DNA of 64,000 nucleotides from Chondrus crispus. Its lineage: Eukaryota > Rhodophyta > Florideophyceae > Gigartinales > Gigartinaceae. The translations under genes were made by a program, and so were the position numbers. Of the stretch, positions 1-10,900 are shown one piece after another. The stretch lies in assembly GCF_000350225.1 (NCBI RefSeq), contig NW_005179113.1, positions 91,818 to 155,817 of the forward strand, given 5' to 3'. Numbering within the stretch: the stretch's first letter is position 1; each line of letters begins with the position of its first letter. Below the pieces are notes generated by a model. The model was not told the DNA's origin. It ran no database searches and saw only the letters and a program-made list of their open reading frames with translations.

Positions 1-2
1 CT

Positions 3-1253
3 GAGACGGACAAGGTGGGAAAAAGCAGCAAAATGGTTTATTCCCTCCGCTATTCAAAGCCCCAACAGCAATTGCCTGAGTTTCGTAATGTCGATCGCAT
101 AACCATGATGCCCGTCGTGTTTGCATCTGGGCATTCTGGAAAACCGCTGTTTGTAATTAAGGGCAAACGTGTGCCTTATCGAGCTGTGAGAAACAATGAT
201 GGGAACAGGCTCATAGAGACGCTGGCAGACTGTCTCCCTCGAGGAAGTATCATTACTTCTCGCAGTGAAACGGCAAGTGTGGACAGGGAAATTTTTTTGC
301 GCTGGGCAAAGCAATTTGTTGTGGACATTCAGGATTTGATATCTAACGGTAGAAAAGTTTTGCTTCTCTATGATGCATACAGAAGTCCCATGCATATCCA
401 GGCGCTTCGTGTATTTGATGAAGGCGGGGTGATTGCATTCGCACTGCCAGCGCATACGAGTGGCACCATGCAACCGCTAGACGTGGGAGTTTTTGGACCA
501 TGGAAGGCGCACATTGACACAGTTTTACACAGCATGTGTTTTCCAGGTCGTGCAAATGTCTTTGATGTGATCAACTTTTGTAAAATAATGAAAGTGGCGT
601 ACGCAAACGGGTTTACACTGTCAAAAATTCAAAGTGGATTTATAAATACACTTTGAATTTTTGACCGTGTAAACCCGTTTGCGTACGCCATATATAGGAA
701 GACCGGCTTGTGGCCACTGAACCCGAATACAGTATTAGGACAGAGACGTCCGTTTTCAGCTGATTGCAAAGCAGTCGCTACTGTAGAGGATATGGAAAAG
801 ATGTTGGAGGAGAAGCGGGTGAGGTTGAGGTCTACTGCTGGCTTGAAGCCCATAGTGCTCAAGCGAGGATTTATAGACACCAGTGTGGGTGTCAATCTTA
901 CAAGCGAGGAAGCTATGGTTCTGGTTTTAAAGAAGGAAGAGAGTGAGCGACGAAAGTTTTTGGATGCTCAACGGAAGAAGGCCCTAGCGGATTTAAAAGA
1001 AGCCCGCAGAGTTGCGTCTGTTCATGCAGCGCGTTTTCTACATAAGGAATTGGCGATGGAATATCGTGTTGCTGCGTATGGTAATAGTTCTGTTTTGCCA
1101 AGACCAATGTCTGTCCGTGGCAAAATTGCAGCGGAACAGACAATTATGAAGAAGGCTTTGGCGTCTGAGAACACTTGCAGCTTAACAAGTTTAGAGCGGC
1201 TTCGAGATCCTTGCAACCAGCTCTCAGTGGATCGGTTTGCTTATGAGATTTGA
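3..1253 (+). pseudogene. pogo/Tigger-type (DDE_1) transposase, 5' end off window, split by a MITE
   Basis: Cut-and-paste transposase of the pogo/Tigger (DDE_1) type. The frame is already open at the window edge, so the N-terminal DNA-binding part lies outside. The second catalytic Asp is in LLLYDAYRS (family form LLLDGHSS) and the third block is PLDVGVFGPWK. The frame stops with TGA at 654-656, but the stop lies inside an inserted palindromic element (602-683). Past the insert the same frame resumes with the expected RKTGLWPLNPN motif and runs to 1253 with a charged helical tail. Removing the insert plus one TA joins the halves as KVAYAIYRKTG in a single frame. I infer an inactivated transposase broken by one event. 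Confidence 0.8.
602..683. mobile_element. 82-bp palindromic foldback MITE with TA target duplication
   Basis: Positions 595-636 and 649-690 are inverted copies of each other with one mismatch in 42, separated by 12 bp. Palindrome outside TA 600-601 and TA 684-685 is target sequence that happens to be self-complementary around the TA. The element body therefore starts CGCAAACGGG and ends CCCGTTTGCG. The empty site restores the surrounding transposase frame exactly. A TA duplication points to mobilisation by a Tc1/mariner or pogo-type transposase (inference). Confidence 0.8.
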
Positions 1254-1533
1254 TTTGCGCGCCGTGATTTACATCAAAAAAATATGGGTGAATCCAAATT
1301 TCATGATGGACTTGTCCCAATTGAAGGGGTATTTTCCCGAAAAGGAGTCTTTCTGAACAGTTCGTCAAATGAATCCCCTAAAATGACGCCAGTTCTTTGT
1401 CCCCTTTCTTGGGTTTGGCACGATTGCCTAGAGTATGCCGCAGACAATGACGTAGTAACCGTAAACAACAGGTTACGGGAAGTAATCTTTTCTTTAAAAA
1501 CGCCGTATTGTCCCAAACATAGGGGTACCTTCT
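1254..1533. other. Non-coding flank of the DDE_1 relic
   Basis: No convincing gene. GTCCCAA-type words recur here (about 1315 and 1509) and again at 3592 and 3790. They may be degraded inverted-repeat ends of pogo/Tigger-type elements. Confidence 0.3.
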
Positions 1534-2690
1534 TGTACCAGCGCTGAAGGGCGGAGGCGGATCTAGGCTCGCTCGCGTACGCGTCTGTCCCTACCCGCTT
1601 TGTCCCCCTTTAACGCGCGCAAAGGCGGATCGCGCGTGTTAGTTATGCTGGAAGACGGACGTAAGCGGTCGGTCGTGCACAAGTCCGTGCTTTTCCCCCT
1701 TGGCCGCCGGTCCGTTCCGTTTTTAATATACAATTAGTCTATCGTAACTTAGTGTAGTGCAGTGGACACACTCGCCAACAAGGGCGTAAATCTCGCTATG
1801 AGGGAAAGCGGTATGTCCAGTCACCACCAGGGTGTTTGGGGCCCTCTGTCCGTGGTAGCTCAGAGGTAACGCGAGAATGGCGGGTAGAGTCGCGGTCAGC
1901 GCGTGTAGGGGTACTCGGGATCGAGTAACTAGAAGGAGTGGGTGTGGCGGTCGCGTCGCGGACCGCTATCAACAGCGTCGAAGAAGAACAAAACAAGAAG
2001 GGAGAAGAAAGAAGGAAGGAGAAGTGTAGCGTAGAAACGTAGAAAATAGGGGAAAAAGTAAAGGAAAACAAGAAATAGGATGACGACGAAGGGTGCAAGT
2101 ACCAGACTTAGCCAACTAGATAGGAACCGTAGAGGATCCTACCAGAGATGGGGTCCGATCACCTGATGCCTCTTTACTGTAGCGCCTTCCGACACCCGAC
2201 CTATATAGGCCGAGCCCGGTCGTCGGCGTCGGTTACTAAATGGATAATTAATAATTAATTATCGTCATTAGAATTGCCACTTGGCATTAGACGCTAATTA
2301 GCGTAGAAACTTGTGGGCACCATGTATGTATACGTGTCGTACACGTGTCGTACACGTATCATATACGTGTCATACGACTGTCATACACGTGCGTCCACGT
2401 GTGGCCACGTGTGGTACACGTGGGGTACCTTCCCAAGTGTGCGCGCACAGTACACGTGTCAAAGGCGGGGAGCGTGTCCCCACGACGGCGGTGGCCAGGC
2501 GTACAGTACAGGGTCACTGCACTACACTTAGTACAGTACGTACTGTACTATGCGGTACTACAGTAGTCGGCACTGTCAGCGGACAGGGCTGACTGTATAC
2601 GCGTCGTACACGTATGGTAGACGTGGGAGCGCGTGCGCCCCTACACGTGTGGTACAGGCTGTCTGTAAGGTCCGTGCCTTAAAGAGCCGG
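1534..2690 (+). mobile_element. Decayed LTR-like sequence
   Basis: About 1.1 kb with no reading frame. The segment from GGGCGGAGGCGGATC (about 1548) to the AT-rich TTTAATATACAA (about 1721) resembles the solo LTR at 31514-32135 in order and sequence. The left end is TGTACC and a GGTACA occurs near 2650, which would give TG...CA ends, but I found no matching 5-bp target duplication. It separates two DDE_1 relics. The 3' part is a run of CACGTG-like words. Boundaries are approximate. Confidence 0.45.
2311..2660. repeat. Array of diverged ACACGTGT / TACACGTG words
   Basis: ACGTGT-type words, many palindromic (TACACGTGTC, CCACGTGTGG), recur every 10-15 bp from about 2328 to 2450 and again near 2600-2650. 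Similar words lie near the 3' end of the two solo LTRs (about 4740-4790 and 32010-32020). This looks like part of the LTR rather than an independent satellite. Confidence 0.5.
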
Positions 2691-2734
2691 ATCCAATTTC
2701 TTATCTAATTCTTTTGGTAGTTATACTACAGTGA

Positions 2735-3582
2735 CGACAAAATTAACAAGTCGTTTCAAAGCGCTGTTCGTAGTACACGCGACGAGCTCCTAAAAATGGC
2801 ATTGACGAACGTGCACTCAATGGGGTTTAAATTGAAGCTGGCGGTTGCGGGACATGCTGCTGTAAGCAAACAAAATGTGAGAGATGCATTTGTAAACACG
2901 GGAGGGAGTATGGCCGATGGATTATAGGTTCTGTAATCGTTTTGAGGTCATAAAAGGTGGTGAAGTGAAACGGCAGAGCAGGCTGGCAGGGATGCAGATA
3001 CATGGGCCTGCCTCCGCTGTGCGTACTTTGCGAAGGAGGAGATGCGATAGGGAAACCTTTCAAGAAATCAGAGGCATTTTGTCGAACAGTAGGGACCCGT
3101 CAACCTCTATTTGTGAAGTTGACATAGTGCTAAGGGAACACGATACTGTCAGCTCAGTATTGCAGGAGATAATACCGGTTCCTGTTGCTACACCAGCCGC
3201 TGGGACTAGGAAGAAAGTGTTGGGGTGCGGCGCTCCATCGCAGTGCCTTACTGTAGGGGCATTAATCGAACTGAGCAAGGCTGCGCACGCGACTGCCGTG
3301 GCTGAACAAGAGAGGAAATTGATAGCACGCAAACAGAGATTGAGGATTCTTGAGGAAAAAGAGAAGAAGAAAGAGGCTACTCGCATTATGAAAGAAGAGG
3401 TGCGAATCAGGCGAGCGCTCTTGCAGGCAGAGATGGAAGCACACAGAGCTAGAAAGAGACGAAAAATGCCTGTCATAGACACAGTCGTGACACAATTGAG
3501 CACCGTTCAACATCCCGAGGTCCAACTGGGGAATGCAGCTAATGAGTTGCTCAGTTTATCAAATACAAATAGTGGTGTTTGA
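2735..3582 (+). pseudogene. DDE_1 (pogo/Tigger-type) transposase C-terminal relic
   Basis: The first part reads TRDELLKMALTNVHSMGF and LAVAGHAAVSKQNVRDAF, parallel to TRDQLLAISHFSWTN and FAIAGHKAVTSDVARKSF in the transposase at 40915-42660. A one-base frameshift near 2900 is needed to continue into VWPMDYRFCNRFE. The rest (to 3582) is an open, highly charged coiled-coil-like tail. The N-terminal and catalytic parts are missing. From 3583 to 3828 I see only AT-rich non-coding DNA. Confidence 0.65.
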
Positions 3583-3828
3583 GAAATAAATTGTCCCAAA
3601 TAATGCCCTTTTTAAGTGTTGGAATTCCATTCCGTGAAGAGGAGTAAGCGATTATATGAGAGAATTAATGGACATAGATGACAATCGGACTTGCGCAGAG
3701 TCATTAGAACAGATATGCTGACCTCTCAAAGGTCTCGAATGCCTGATTTTGTAATTTTCCTAGCGTCTGGGTTCTGTTAAGGAAAATGCGTCCCAAATGT
3801 AGCCCTTTGGAAGGGTAGTACTTCGTCG

Positions 3829-5410
3829 GACCTCACTTTGCAATTACACACTCAAAACACCGGTTTTTCATGGAACAGACAAGCTCTTACAGGAATTCTT
3901 CATAAACTTCATCCCACGCTTCCATTATAAATTCTAAAAGCTCATTCACGTCCTTAAATTGACGTTGGTGTGCATGAACCGTTCGCGCTAGGATTCCCCA
4001 TCAATTCGCCATAGGATTCAGGTCAGGTGACTTGGGAGGCCACTCTAAGACAGGATTTTCCTCCTCGTCAAACCACTGAAATGTACGTTTAGCGCGGTGT
4101 ATGGATGAACCATCTTGCATAAACACCCAACTTGGACCCATTTCTTGATCGACAAACGGCAAAAGATAGGACTCTAATGTATCCATATACTTAATACCAT
4201 CTTGGTGTCCACTTACAACGGCGAGCTCGCATTTCTTAGTACCGGAAAAAGCGCCCCAAACCATTACAGAATCCCCACCCAGCTACCGTTTTGAGAACAT
4301 ACGCTTGTAGGTCCTGTGGTATAACTACCTTCGTCCCGACCACTCGGAACGAGGAGGGTTAGAGGTAAGGGAGCGCGCGCCGCTGGGTAACCCACGCGAG
4401 CGCAAACCGTACGGAAGCACTCGAAAAGAGGGAAGGCTCACGTGGCCGGTGACGCGCAGCCGGTCGGTGGTGTTGGATCCGGACGGGCGGTCACGGGTTA
4501 GAAGCCTGAGACTTAGAGGTAAAACCGGACGGAGTTAGCAAAAAGCCGTAAAGGGAAGGGAGGCAAGTCTGCCCCCGTTTACTGGAACGGGGCAGATGCC
4601 CCCGGTCTTAACCCCTAAGTGGGACGCCAGGACACCTGTCCCGCTACAGTAGCTGTTACATACTGTATACCAGCTACTGTACTAAATTGGCTAATTTGTG
4701 CCATTAACCACTAATTGCTAATTACTTACCGGATGGGTCGCACACGTGTGCCCGTGGCCACGACCGGCGCCACCGGTTGTGCCACGTGTACGCCGTGGAG
4801 GTACTACTGTGCTCGCAGAGGGCGCGTGCACGATTACTACAGTAGTAACCGCCCGTCTCGACGGTTCTCATCTCCCACCGGGGGTCGCGGTGTGGAATTG
4901 TACCACAGGTCCGTAAATCGTGCCAATAGTACCCCAACCCATTTGGAACGTCCGAGTTGAATTCCGATTCGTTCGAACACACCACATTAATCCAATCCGA
5001 CACCGTCCAAGTGACTTTTTCGCGACACCACTGCTCCCGTCCAATTTTATGTCTCAGGAGCATCATAGGAGCGGGGACTATTTGCTGTACTGAATAGTTG
5101 GCGTGGCGCGTAGGATACCTCGTACAGTTTATGGAGTTATAGGAAGACTAAGGGTCTTAACCCACTCTGAAGAACACAAATGACCTTTGTGCGCTTCGCA
5201 CAAAACAGCACGCCGAGCGGTGCCGGTGAGTTTGGAGGGCCTACCGGGCGTTTTCTTCTTCCCGTACTGGCCTGGGTTCCTAAAAAAGGTGGCCACGACG
5301 TTACGGGAGCACGAGAGATGCGCCGCAATTCGCCTTATTGTCCAATTGTTGAGACGAAGAGCCTGGATCTGCCCTTGTTCATGCTGGCTCAGATGCGTGC
5401 CGCGAGGCAT
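3829..5410 (-). pseudogene. Tc1/mariner transposase pseudogene, split by a solo LTR
   Basis: Reads on the minus strand from MPRGTHLSQHEQG (start 5410), with an N-terminal helix-turn-helix, to about 3829. It is close to the intact copy at 5798-6796. The middle is interrupted by a solo LTR at 4315-4907. Inactivating changes include a TAG in place of Gln just before GGDSVMVWGAF, a TGA right after SPDLNPMAN, where the intact copy has NLWG, and a TAG near the C-terminus. MQDGSSIHRAK carries the second catalytic Asp. Confidence 0.85.
4315..4907. mobile_element. Solo LTR, 593 bp, TSD GGTCC
   Basis: Ends TGTGGTATAA and GAATTGTACCACA form imperfect inverted termini with TG...CA borders. The 5-bp GGTCC is duplicated at 4310-4314 and 4908-4912. 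It sits inside the Tc1/mariner pseudogene and its removal rejoins homology on both sides. It contains an AT-rich TATA-like stretch near 4690-4725 followed by CACGTG words. No internal retroelement coding remains, so it is the product of LTR-LTR recombination. Confidence 0.85.
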
Positions 5411-5569
5411 TTTTTCTGTGTTGAAGTGAGCTACTGCATGTTTTGTGCTTTCCCCTTCGTTTTGTATGCGTCTAGTCTCTATGGCCAGTCTTTTCGCGGG
5501 AGATACTGCATTTTGTAGAGCGGGGTTTTAAAAAAACTGCTGTGTACATAAATAAGGTTTCCATAAATA

Positions 5570-7131
5570 CGGTACCGCCAATAATTATAGCCGCACCTCA
5601 CAAATATGCATTGCTGGTTAAGGAATCTTACTTTGCATAAAAAACTGCTTTGTCCTTGACGCATTCCTGCACGCAGAGTCCAAAACAATGCTCAGATTTT
5701 GAAACACATCAATAGTTTGGAAGATATGCATCAAAAACCATTTATGGGGTGACAGTAATTATAGAGTACAGTGCTTCTAAACAACCATAACTCTGGTTCA
5801 GTACTTCGTAGTGCCACCTTTGGCCATCGCACAGTCAAAGCAACGCTTCTGCATGCTCCCTACTAACTTATCCAACGTCTCAGTGTTGATATTTTCCCAG
5901 CAGTCCATTATACATTCGAGTAGCTCATCGATATTATTAAACTGCCTTTCATGTGCGTACACTTTCCTTGCCAAGATCCCCCAAAGGTTTTCTATAGGGT
6001 TGAGGTCAGGGGACTTGGCAGGCCAGTCCATAACGTGCACTTCCTCCTCTTCAAACCATTCGTAAACGCGATTAGCACGGTGTACAGCTGCACAATCTTG
6101 CATAAACGTCCAGCTAGGACCGAGCTCTTGATCAACAAAAGGAAGGAGATTGGTCTCGAGAGTCTGAATATACTTGAGCGCATTCTGCTTCCCTTCTAAA
6201 ACGACCAAGTCACACTTCTTTTTCCCAGCAAACGCACCCCAAGCCATCACCGAATCACCCCCTTGCTGCCGCTTTGAAAAAACCTTTCTATCCTTTCGTA
6301 AGTCATGCCAATGAAACGCGAAGCCGTCTGATCCGTCGAGATTAAACTTCTTCTCGTCAGACCAGACTACATTTGCCCAATCACCAGGCGTCCAGGTCAC
6401 CTTATCTCGAGCCCAACTTTCTCGCGCGATTTTGTGGCGCGGAAGCATCATTGGTGCGCGTGCCCTGCGCATATACCCAAGGGTGGGAGTGCTGCTGAGT
6501 ATTGCACGCATGCGGCTGGACTTAACAGGGAGCTGGAGTGTCTTGACAAGTTCTGTTGATGTCATTTCTCCCTTGTGTGCCTCTCGGATCAGCGCCCTTT
6601 TTGCCTGCGCAGACAGCGTAGACTTCCTCCCGCTCCTTTTTTTTGTTCCGTAGAGCTCGGGGGCTTTCAAGTAGTTAGCTACTACTTTTGCGGACCTGCC
6701 TAGATGCTTGGCAATGCGGCGTATCGACCACTGAGCATCATGCAGGCCCGCAATTTTTCCTTTTTCTTCAGCCGTTAAGGATTTACCGCGCGGCATAATT
6801 AGGGGGTCTGTTGGGTACTTTTCTACGCGGAGGGCTGCTTGTGTTGAAGCGTATTGTATTGGGCTTTTAACGCGCTAAAGAACGCGGCAAGGAGTCTTTC
6901 AGTTGCCGAGTTCTTGGCGCGAGAATGTGCTGTACTCTATACTTAATGTCACCCCATGAATACACATGTATTAATATCTGCAAAAGTATTTATGCTTTGC
7001 AAAATCTGATTGCAGATTCGGAGTCAGCACGCATTGTTTTATCAAGAATGTTGTTGTTTTTTATGCAACGTGTGCTGCGTGCCACAGCACGGCACAACTT
7101 GGGGGTGCGGCTATAAATAATGGCGGTACTG
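5570..7131. mobile_element. Tc1/mariner element with about 200-bp inverted repeats, TA TSD
   Basis: Left end CGGTACCGCC after TA (5568-5569); right end, read inward, CAGTACCGCC before TA (7132-7133). Inward from these, about 200 bp on each side align as imperfect inverted repeats: TATAGCCGCACC, TTGCATAAAAAAC, TCAGATTTTG, TGGGGTGACA and TATAGAGTACAG occur in the same order on both arms. The element is 1562 bp and encodes one transposase on the minus strand. Canonical Tc1 repeats are much shorter, though long-repeat relatives are known. Confidence 0.85.
5798..6796 (-). CDS. Tc1/mariner transposase (DD34E), apparently intact
   Basis: 332 aa, a normal length for Tc1-like transposases, which cut and paste their own element at TA sites. 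The N-terminal half has paired helix-turn-helix regions (about residues 1-110). The catalytic triad is visible: Asp in VVWSDEKKF, Asp in FMQDCAAVH, and Glu in SPDLNPIENLWG. Exactly 34 residues separate the second Asp from the Glu. The family signature WPAKSPDLNPIEN is perfect. The frame starts at ATG 6796 and has no internal stops, so the copy could be active. A decayed relative lies directly to the left (3829-5410). Confidence 0.93.
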   Translation of the reverse strand: MPRGKSLTAEEKGKIAGLHDAQWSIRRIAKHLGRSAKVVANYLKAPELYGTKKRSGRKSTLSAQAKRALIREAHKGEMTSTELVKTLQLPVKSSRMRAILSSTPTLGYMRRARAPMMLPRHKIARESWARDKVTWTPGDWANVVWSDEKKFNLDGSDGFAFHWHDLRKDRKVFSKRQQGGDSVMAWGAFAGKKKCDLVVLEGKQNALKYIQTLETNLLPFVDQELGPSWTFMQDCAAVHRANRVYEWFEEEEVHVMDWPAKSPDLNPIENLWGILARKVYAHERQFNNIDELLECIMDCWENINTETLDKLVGSMQKRCFDCAMAKGGTTKY

Positions 7132-7133
7132 TA

Positions 7134-7960
7134 TGTATCATGCGAATTAGGTCTCGATCTTTAAATCCGACCCCAGATTCGGTCTCCTCGTTGCTTTTAC
7201 AGTCCTAGACGCACCTCAAATTTGGTCTTACAATACTGTATGCCAGCAATGTGAGACTTGATGGTGTCCCTATACCTTTTTTCGGCACTGTATTGTAGGG
7301 ACCTGCACAGACGAGGGGATAGGTGCCTGTATCAATTGGGCCATTATTATTGGCAATGGTCTCACAATAATTGAAGTTGGAGACGCGCGTGACAGCCCGT
7401 CTCCCTCAGAGTTAGCCGGTTTACTGAAACAGGTCTGAACCCTACAACTGGTAACAGTCCCGATTGGCACATCCAAACACACGCCAAGGCCAAGAGTTTA
7501 TGCATGGTGACAACGGCCTTCAGATAGGGAAGCCATGTGAGGATGGCGTACTCCTTTTTTTCCTTGTTTTATTTTATAAAAACATACCAAATGGTACAAT
7601 AAGATAGGCTTGAACGCACTTTGCCACAAGCTTAGTGAGTTTAATTGCTACCTGATTTCTTCAGGCTGACCATAAGAACAAGTCTCAGTGCAGTCCTTGA
7701 CATCGAAATTTGCTTTCCTCACCAGGGGCAACAAAAGGAGGTATTGTTACAGCGTTCGCCAAAATATTCTTGCGTCTATGAATTTTGGGTCTACTTCAGT
7801 GCAAGAAAAACGGAAACTGCACATTGGCACTGTCATTTGTGATCTGGCGCATGTCGTTGCTTATTCTCTTCTCTCATAACCGCGACAAGTTGTCCCCCTC
7901 CAACATCTCTCTCTGACTGCTGCACAAGTGTGTTATGGAAGTAAAGCTTGTACGTCTCAT
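7134..7960. other. Non-coding gap between mariner element and large gene
   Basis: I see no gene, RNA or clear repeat. It presumably holds the 3' flank of the minus-strand gene that ends at 7961. Confidence 0.5.
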
Positions 7961-10900
7961 CTATCCAGCTTTCGGCGTGTCCTTCTTTGCATGCCAGGCA
8001 ATCTGTTTCGAGGCCGACGGAGGATAGATGAGACTCAAAAATTCTGGTTCTATTGTTTCTCGCCCCTCAGATTCGTTTTTCATTCGAATGAACTCAGACC
8101 GCAAATAACCAAATAACGCTATCACTGACCCCCTAGTCAGATGACTGGCCCGTTCATTGACTGCCTCTTCTTGAATTGGATTTTCACGACCTAACAAATC
8201 GTAGCCGTCGTGAAATAGGCTGAGGTTGTCTGCCTTTTGGATATTCGAGTTACTTGTCCCCACCACGAGATCAGTTGCGAAAGAGACGTGATCATCACGT
8301 CGACGTCGCTTCAGCGGCCGGCGACTACGTTCTTCTGCATTGATATTTTTTTCAACTTCTCCTTTGTTTAATGGCTTCCGAGGCCTCGATGTCTGGGATG
8401 TAGTCGCCCATGCACTTGTCCCTGCCACGGGATTCTTCGCACTCCGGGATTCTGAACGAATGCCGTCTTCTCGGTGATGTGTATTACGAGCATCAGAGAT
8501 CGATTTAAGCAACGCCATGGGATTGAAACTCTCCTTCCCCTTTGTCCTCGCCACTGATGGAGCTTTGGCGTCAAGCCTCCCACTGCCAACACCCAATTGG
8601 CCGATAGCTCTCGCCTTCGTTGAGCCAGGCACAATCTCGCTACTTGAACCCACAGCTGCTCTGCGCATCTTGACGTCTGAAATGTCCGAACCCTGTCGCT
8701 TTGGCGCGGCTTTAGCATCATGCACACTTGGCGCTTCATTGGCTTCTTTTTCATGACTCTCCCCATGGGCATAAGCCTTTTCAAGAACAGCCGCGTCAGT
8801 TGTTCGTGACTGCAGCTGGGGATTTGCTTTCAGAACGTTCTTGACCTTTTCGCTCGGTCCCTTCCGCCCCGCCACACTAGGGTTTGGCACTTCATTTGCG
8901 GGGTCTGCTGAAGTGGCGGTTGCGCTTTGCATAGCACCAACATTGCGGCGCTTGGTCGAGGTTTGCCGCTTCCACCAAACGGCAACTCTTCGAAATGTCA
9001 ATAAAATCGATCTGACGTCGTCGCCAAGGGCCTGACGGCGAGCATAGAAAGGTCTTCCATCATCCTTCGAATTCGCCGAATGAAGAAAGTATTTCTTGTA
9101 TTCCTTCAGCTCCGAAATAAAACCTAGTCTTGCTTCTGACTGAGAATATGAAATAAAAGTAGTGATGCCTGCTAAAAACCGCTTCACTTCTGCTCTTTCG
9201 GAAGCGTCTTCTTCGTATTTTCTGTGAAGTTGTGAGACTTCATCCGCTATGTACTTTGCCCATATAAGAATGTCTCTCAACGCGTCTAAAGCATGTTCTA
9301 AGTTTCTCATAGCGCTTCGCTGGGGACTGTAACTAGACGCCGAGACTTCGCTGAGAGATGCGATTTGAGTGAGAATGTATCGGATAGGAATTCCTGCCAG
9401 ATTCAGGTTGACAACATGCTCGATTACTTCTCTATCTTGCATGCGGGGTGTCCCTCCTACCGGGTTCATTAAACTTTTGCAAGTATCCGCAATTTCTCTG
9501 GCTTCACGTGCAACATTTTCAAGTTTCACTTGCTTTTGTTGTATTGCTAGTTGCCACCGAATGAATGTAAATTGAATGCCATGCAGTGCGGACGATATTG
9601 GGGTCTGTGATGAGGGCATGGCGTCTGATTTGTCAACTGGTTGTGCTCGGGTTCTGGCACCATGCTCAGAGCTTCGAGGATGCACAATCCCAGCAGTTGC
9701 GTCGCTAGCAAGTATGCGAGAGGAGGAACGAGAATATCCAGGCTTCTCCGCCACCTTCGTCGGAGACACTACAGGACCTGCTTCCTGACGTAGAATCAGA
9801 GCTGCTTTTCTTCCCCCATGGAGAGGGGCGGTGTCATTTGTTGCAGCAGTTGGAGCCTTTTGATCGCGTGCATTATGAGGGCCCTTGAGTATTCCTCTCT
9901 TACTTTGAGGCAATCGGGATCTGCTTTCCAGATTGAAAATAGTTCGCAATTCTCTCCTAAACCTAGTCGTGACTTCCTTGCTGATTCCAGACCCAGACGC
10001 AGACCCAGATAAACATAAAGACTGCACCAGTAGCTTGATGCAATATTCAAATGGCTCTGTCATTAGATCGCTGCAATTCTTGCCCTTTACACCCGACGTT
10101 GACGAACTATTGTCCGTTGTTACCACATGAAGACTTCCTCGCGCTAGTTTCTGCTGAAGATCAACCCCACAAGTCAGGCCCTTCGAAAACGGAGGTTTCC
10201 TTTGCAACTGCGCATGTCTGGCCTTCTCCTTTTTCGAACCTGAATTGAAGTCTTCATTTCCAGAATGGGTAGTGTTAGGAGTGCTCGATGAATTAGTCTT
10301 ATGTGCATTGGCGGGAGCTTTATCCTTCTGAGAGGGTATGGTTCTCTGATCACTGTTCCCTCGTCGCCGGGACAACAGTTCGCCATCCCGTTGCTCTTGA
10401 TCAGTATGAGAGCCTTTTCCATTCTTTCCTTCCAAGACGATTGCACGCGCTGGGATAGTAGATGTGCTTTTCGCAGAGCGCTCCGTCATCGATGCTTGTA
10501 TTCCCTCTCTTGCATGTCGTTCGGGTGGTACACGCCGATGTAAATTTGGGAGACTTCCACGCCTGGCATTTGCTTCATTTGCGACCTTTCGCTTTTGGGT
10601 CAGCTGGGAATTCTCGGACGGGACAGTATCGCAGTTCCCCACTTTTGTTGCTCTGCTGAGCCGCTCAGATTGTGATGGACAGTCCGTCGAACTCCGTTCA
10701 TCGCGTATTACAGCGGTCTCATCTCTTTCTTCTTTGGCCCTCATCTCAGAACTACCTGCAGTTCTTAGCGATTTCAGGGAAGGGGGTTCAGAAGTCTTGG
10801 TTGATGGTGCACTGTTGTTGTCCAGTGTTTTTATAGTAGGCCCACGCACTTGAATGTCGCTTCGACCATGATGTATAGAGGACGTGCCCGACGTTCGTTG

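Noticed and set aside
1849..1915. TAGCTCAGAGG resembling a tRNA D-arm/A-box
   Set aside because: No matching anticodon stem, T-arm or B-box at the right spacing; lies in a decayed LTR.
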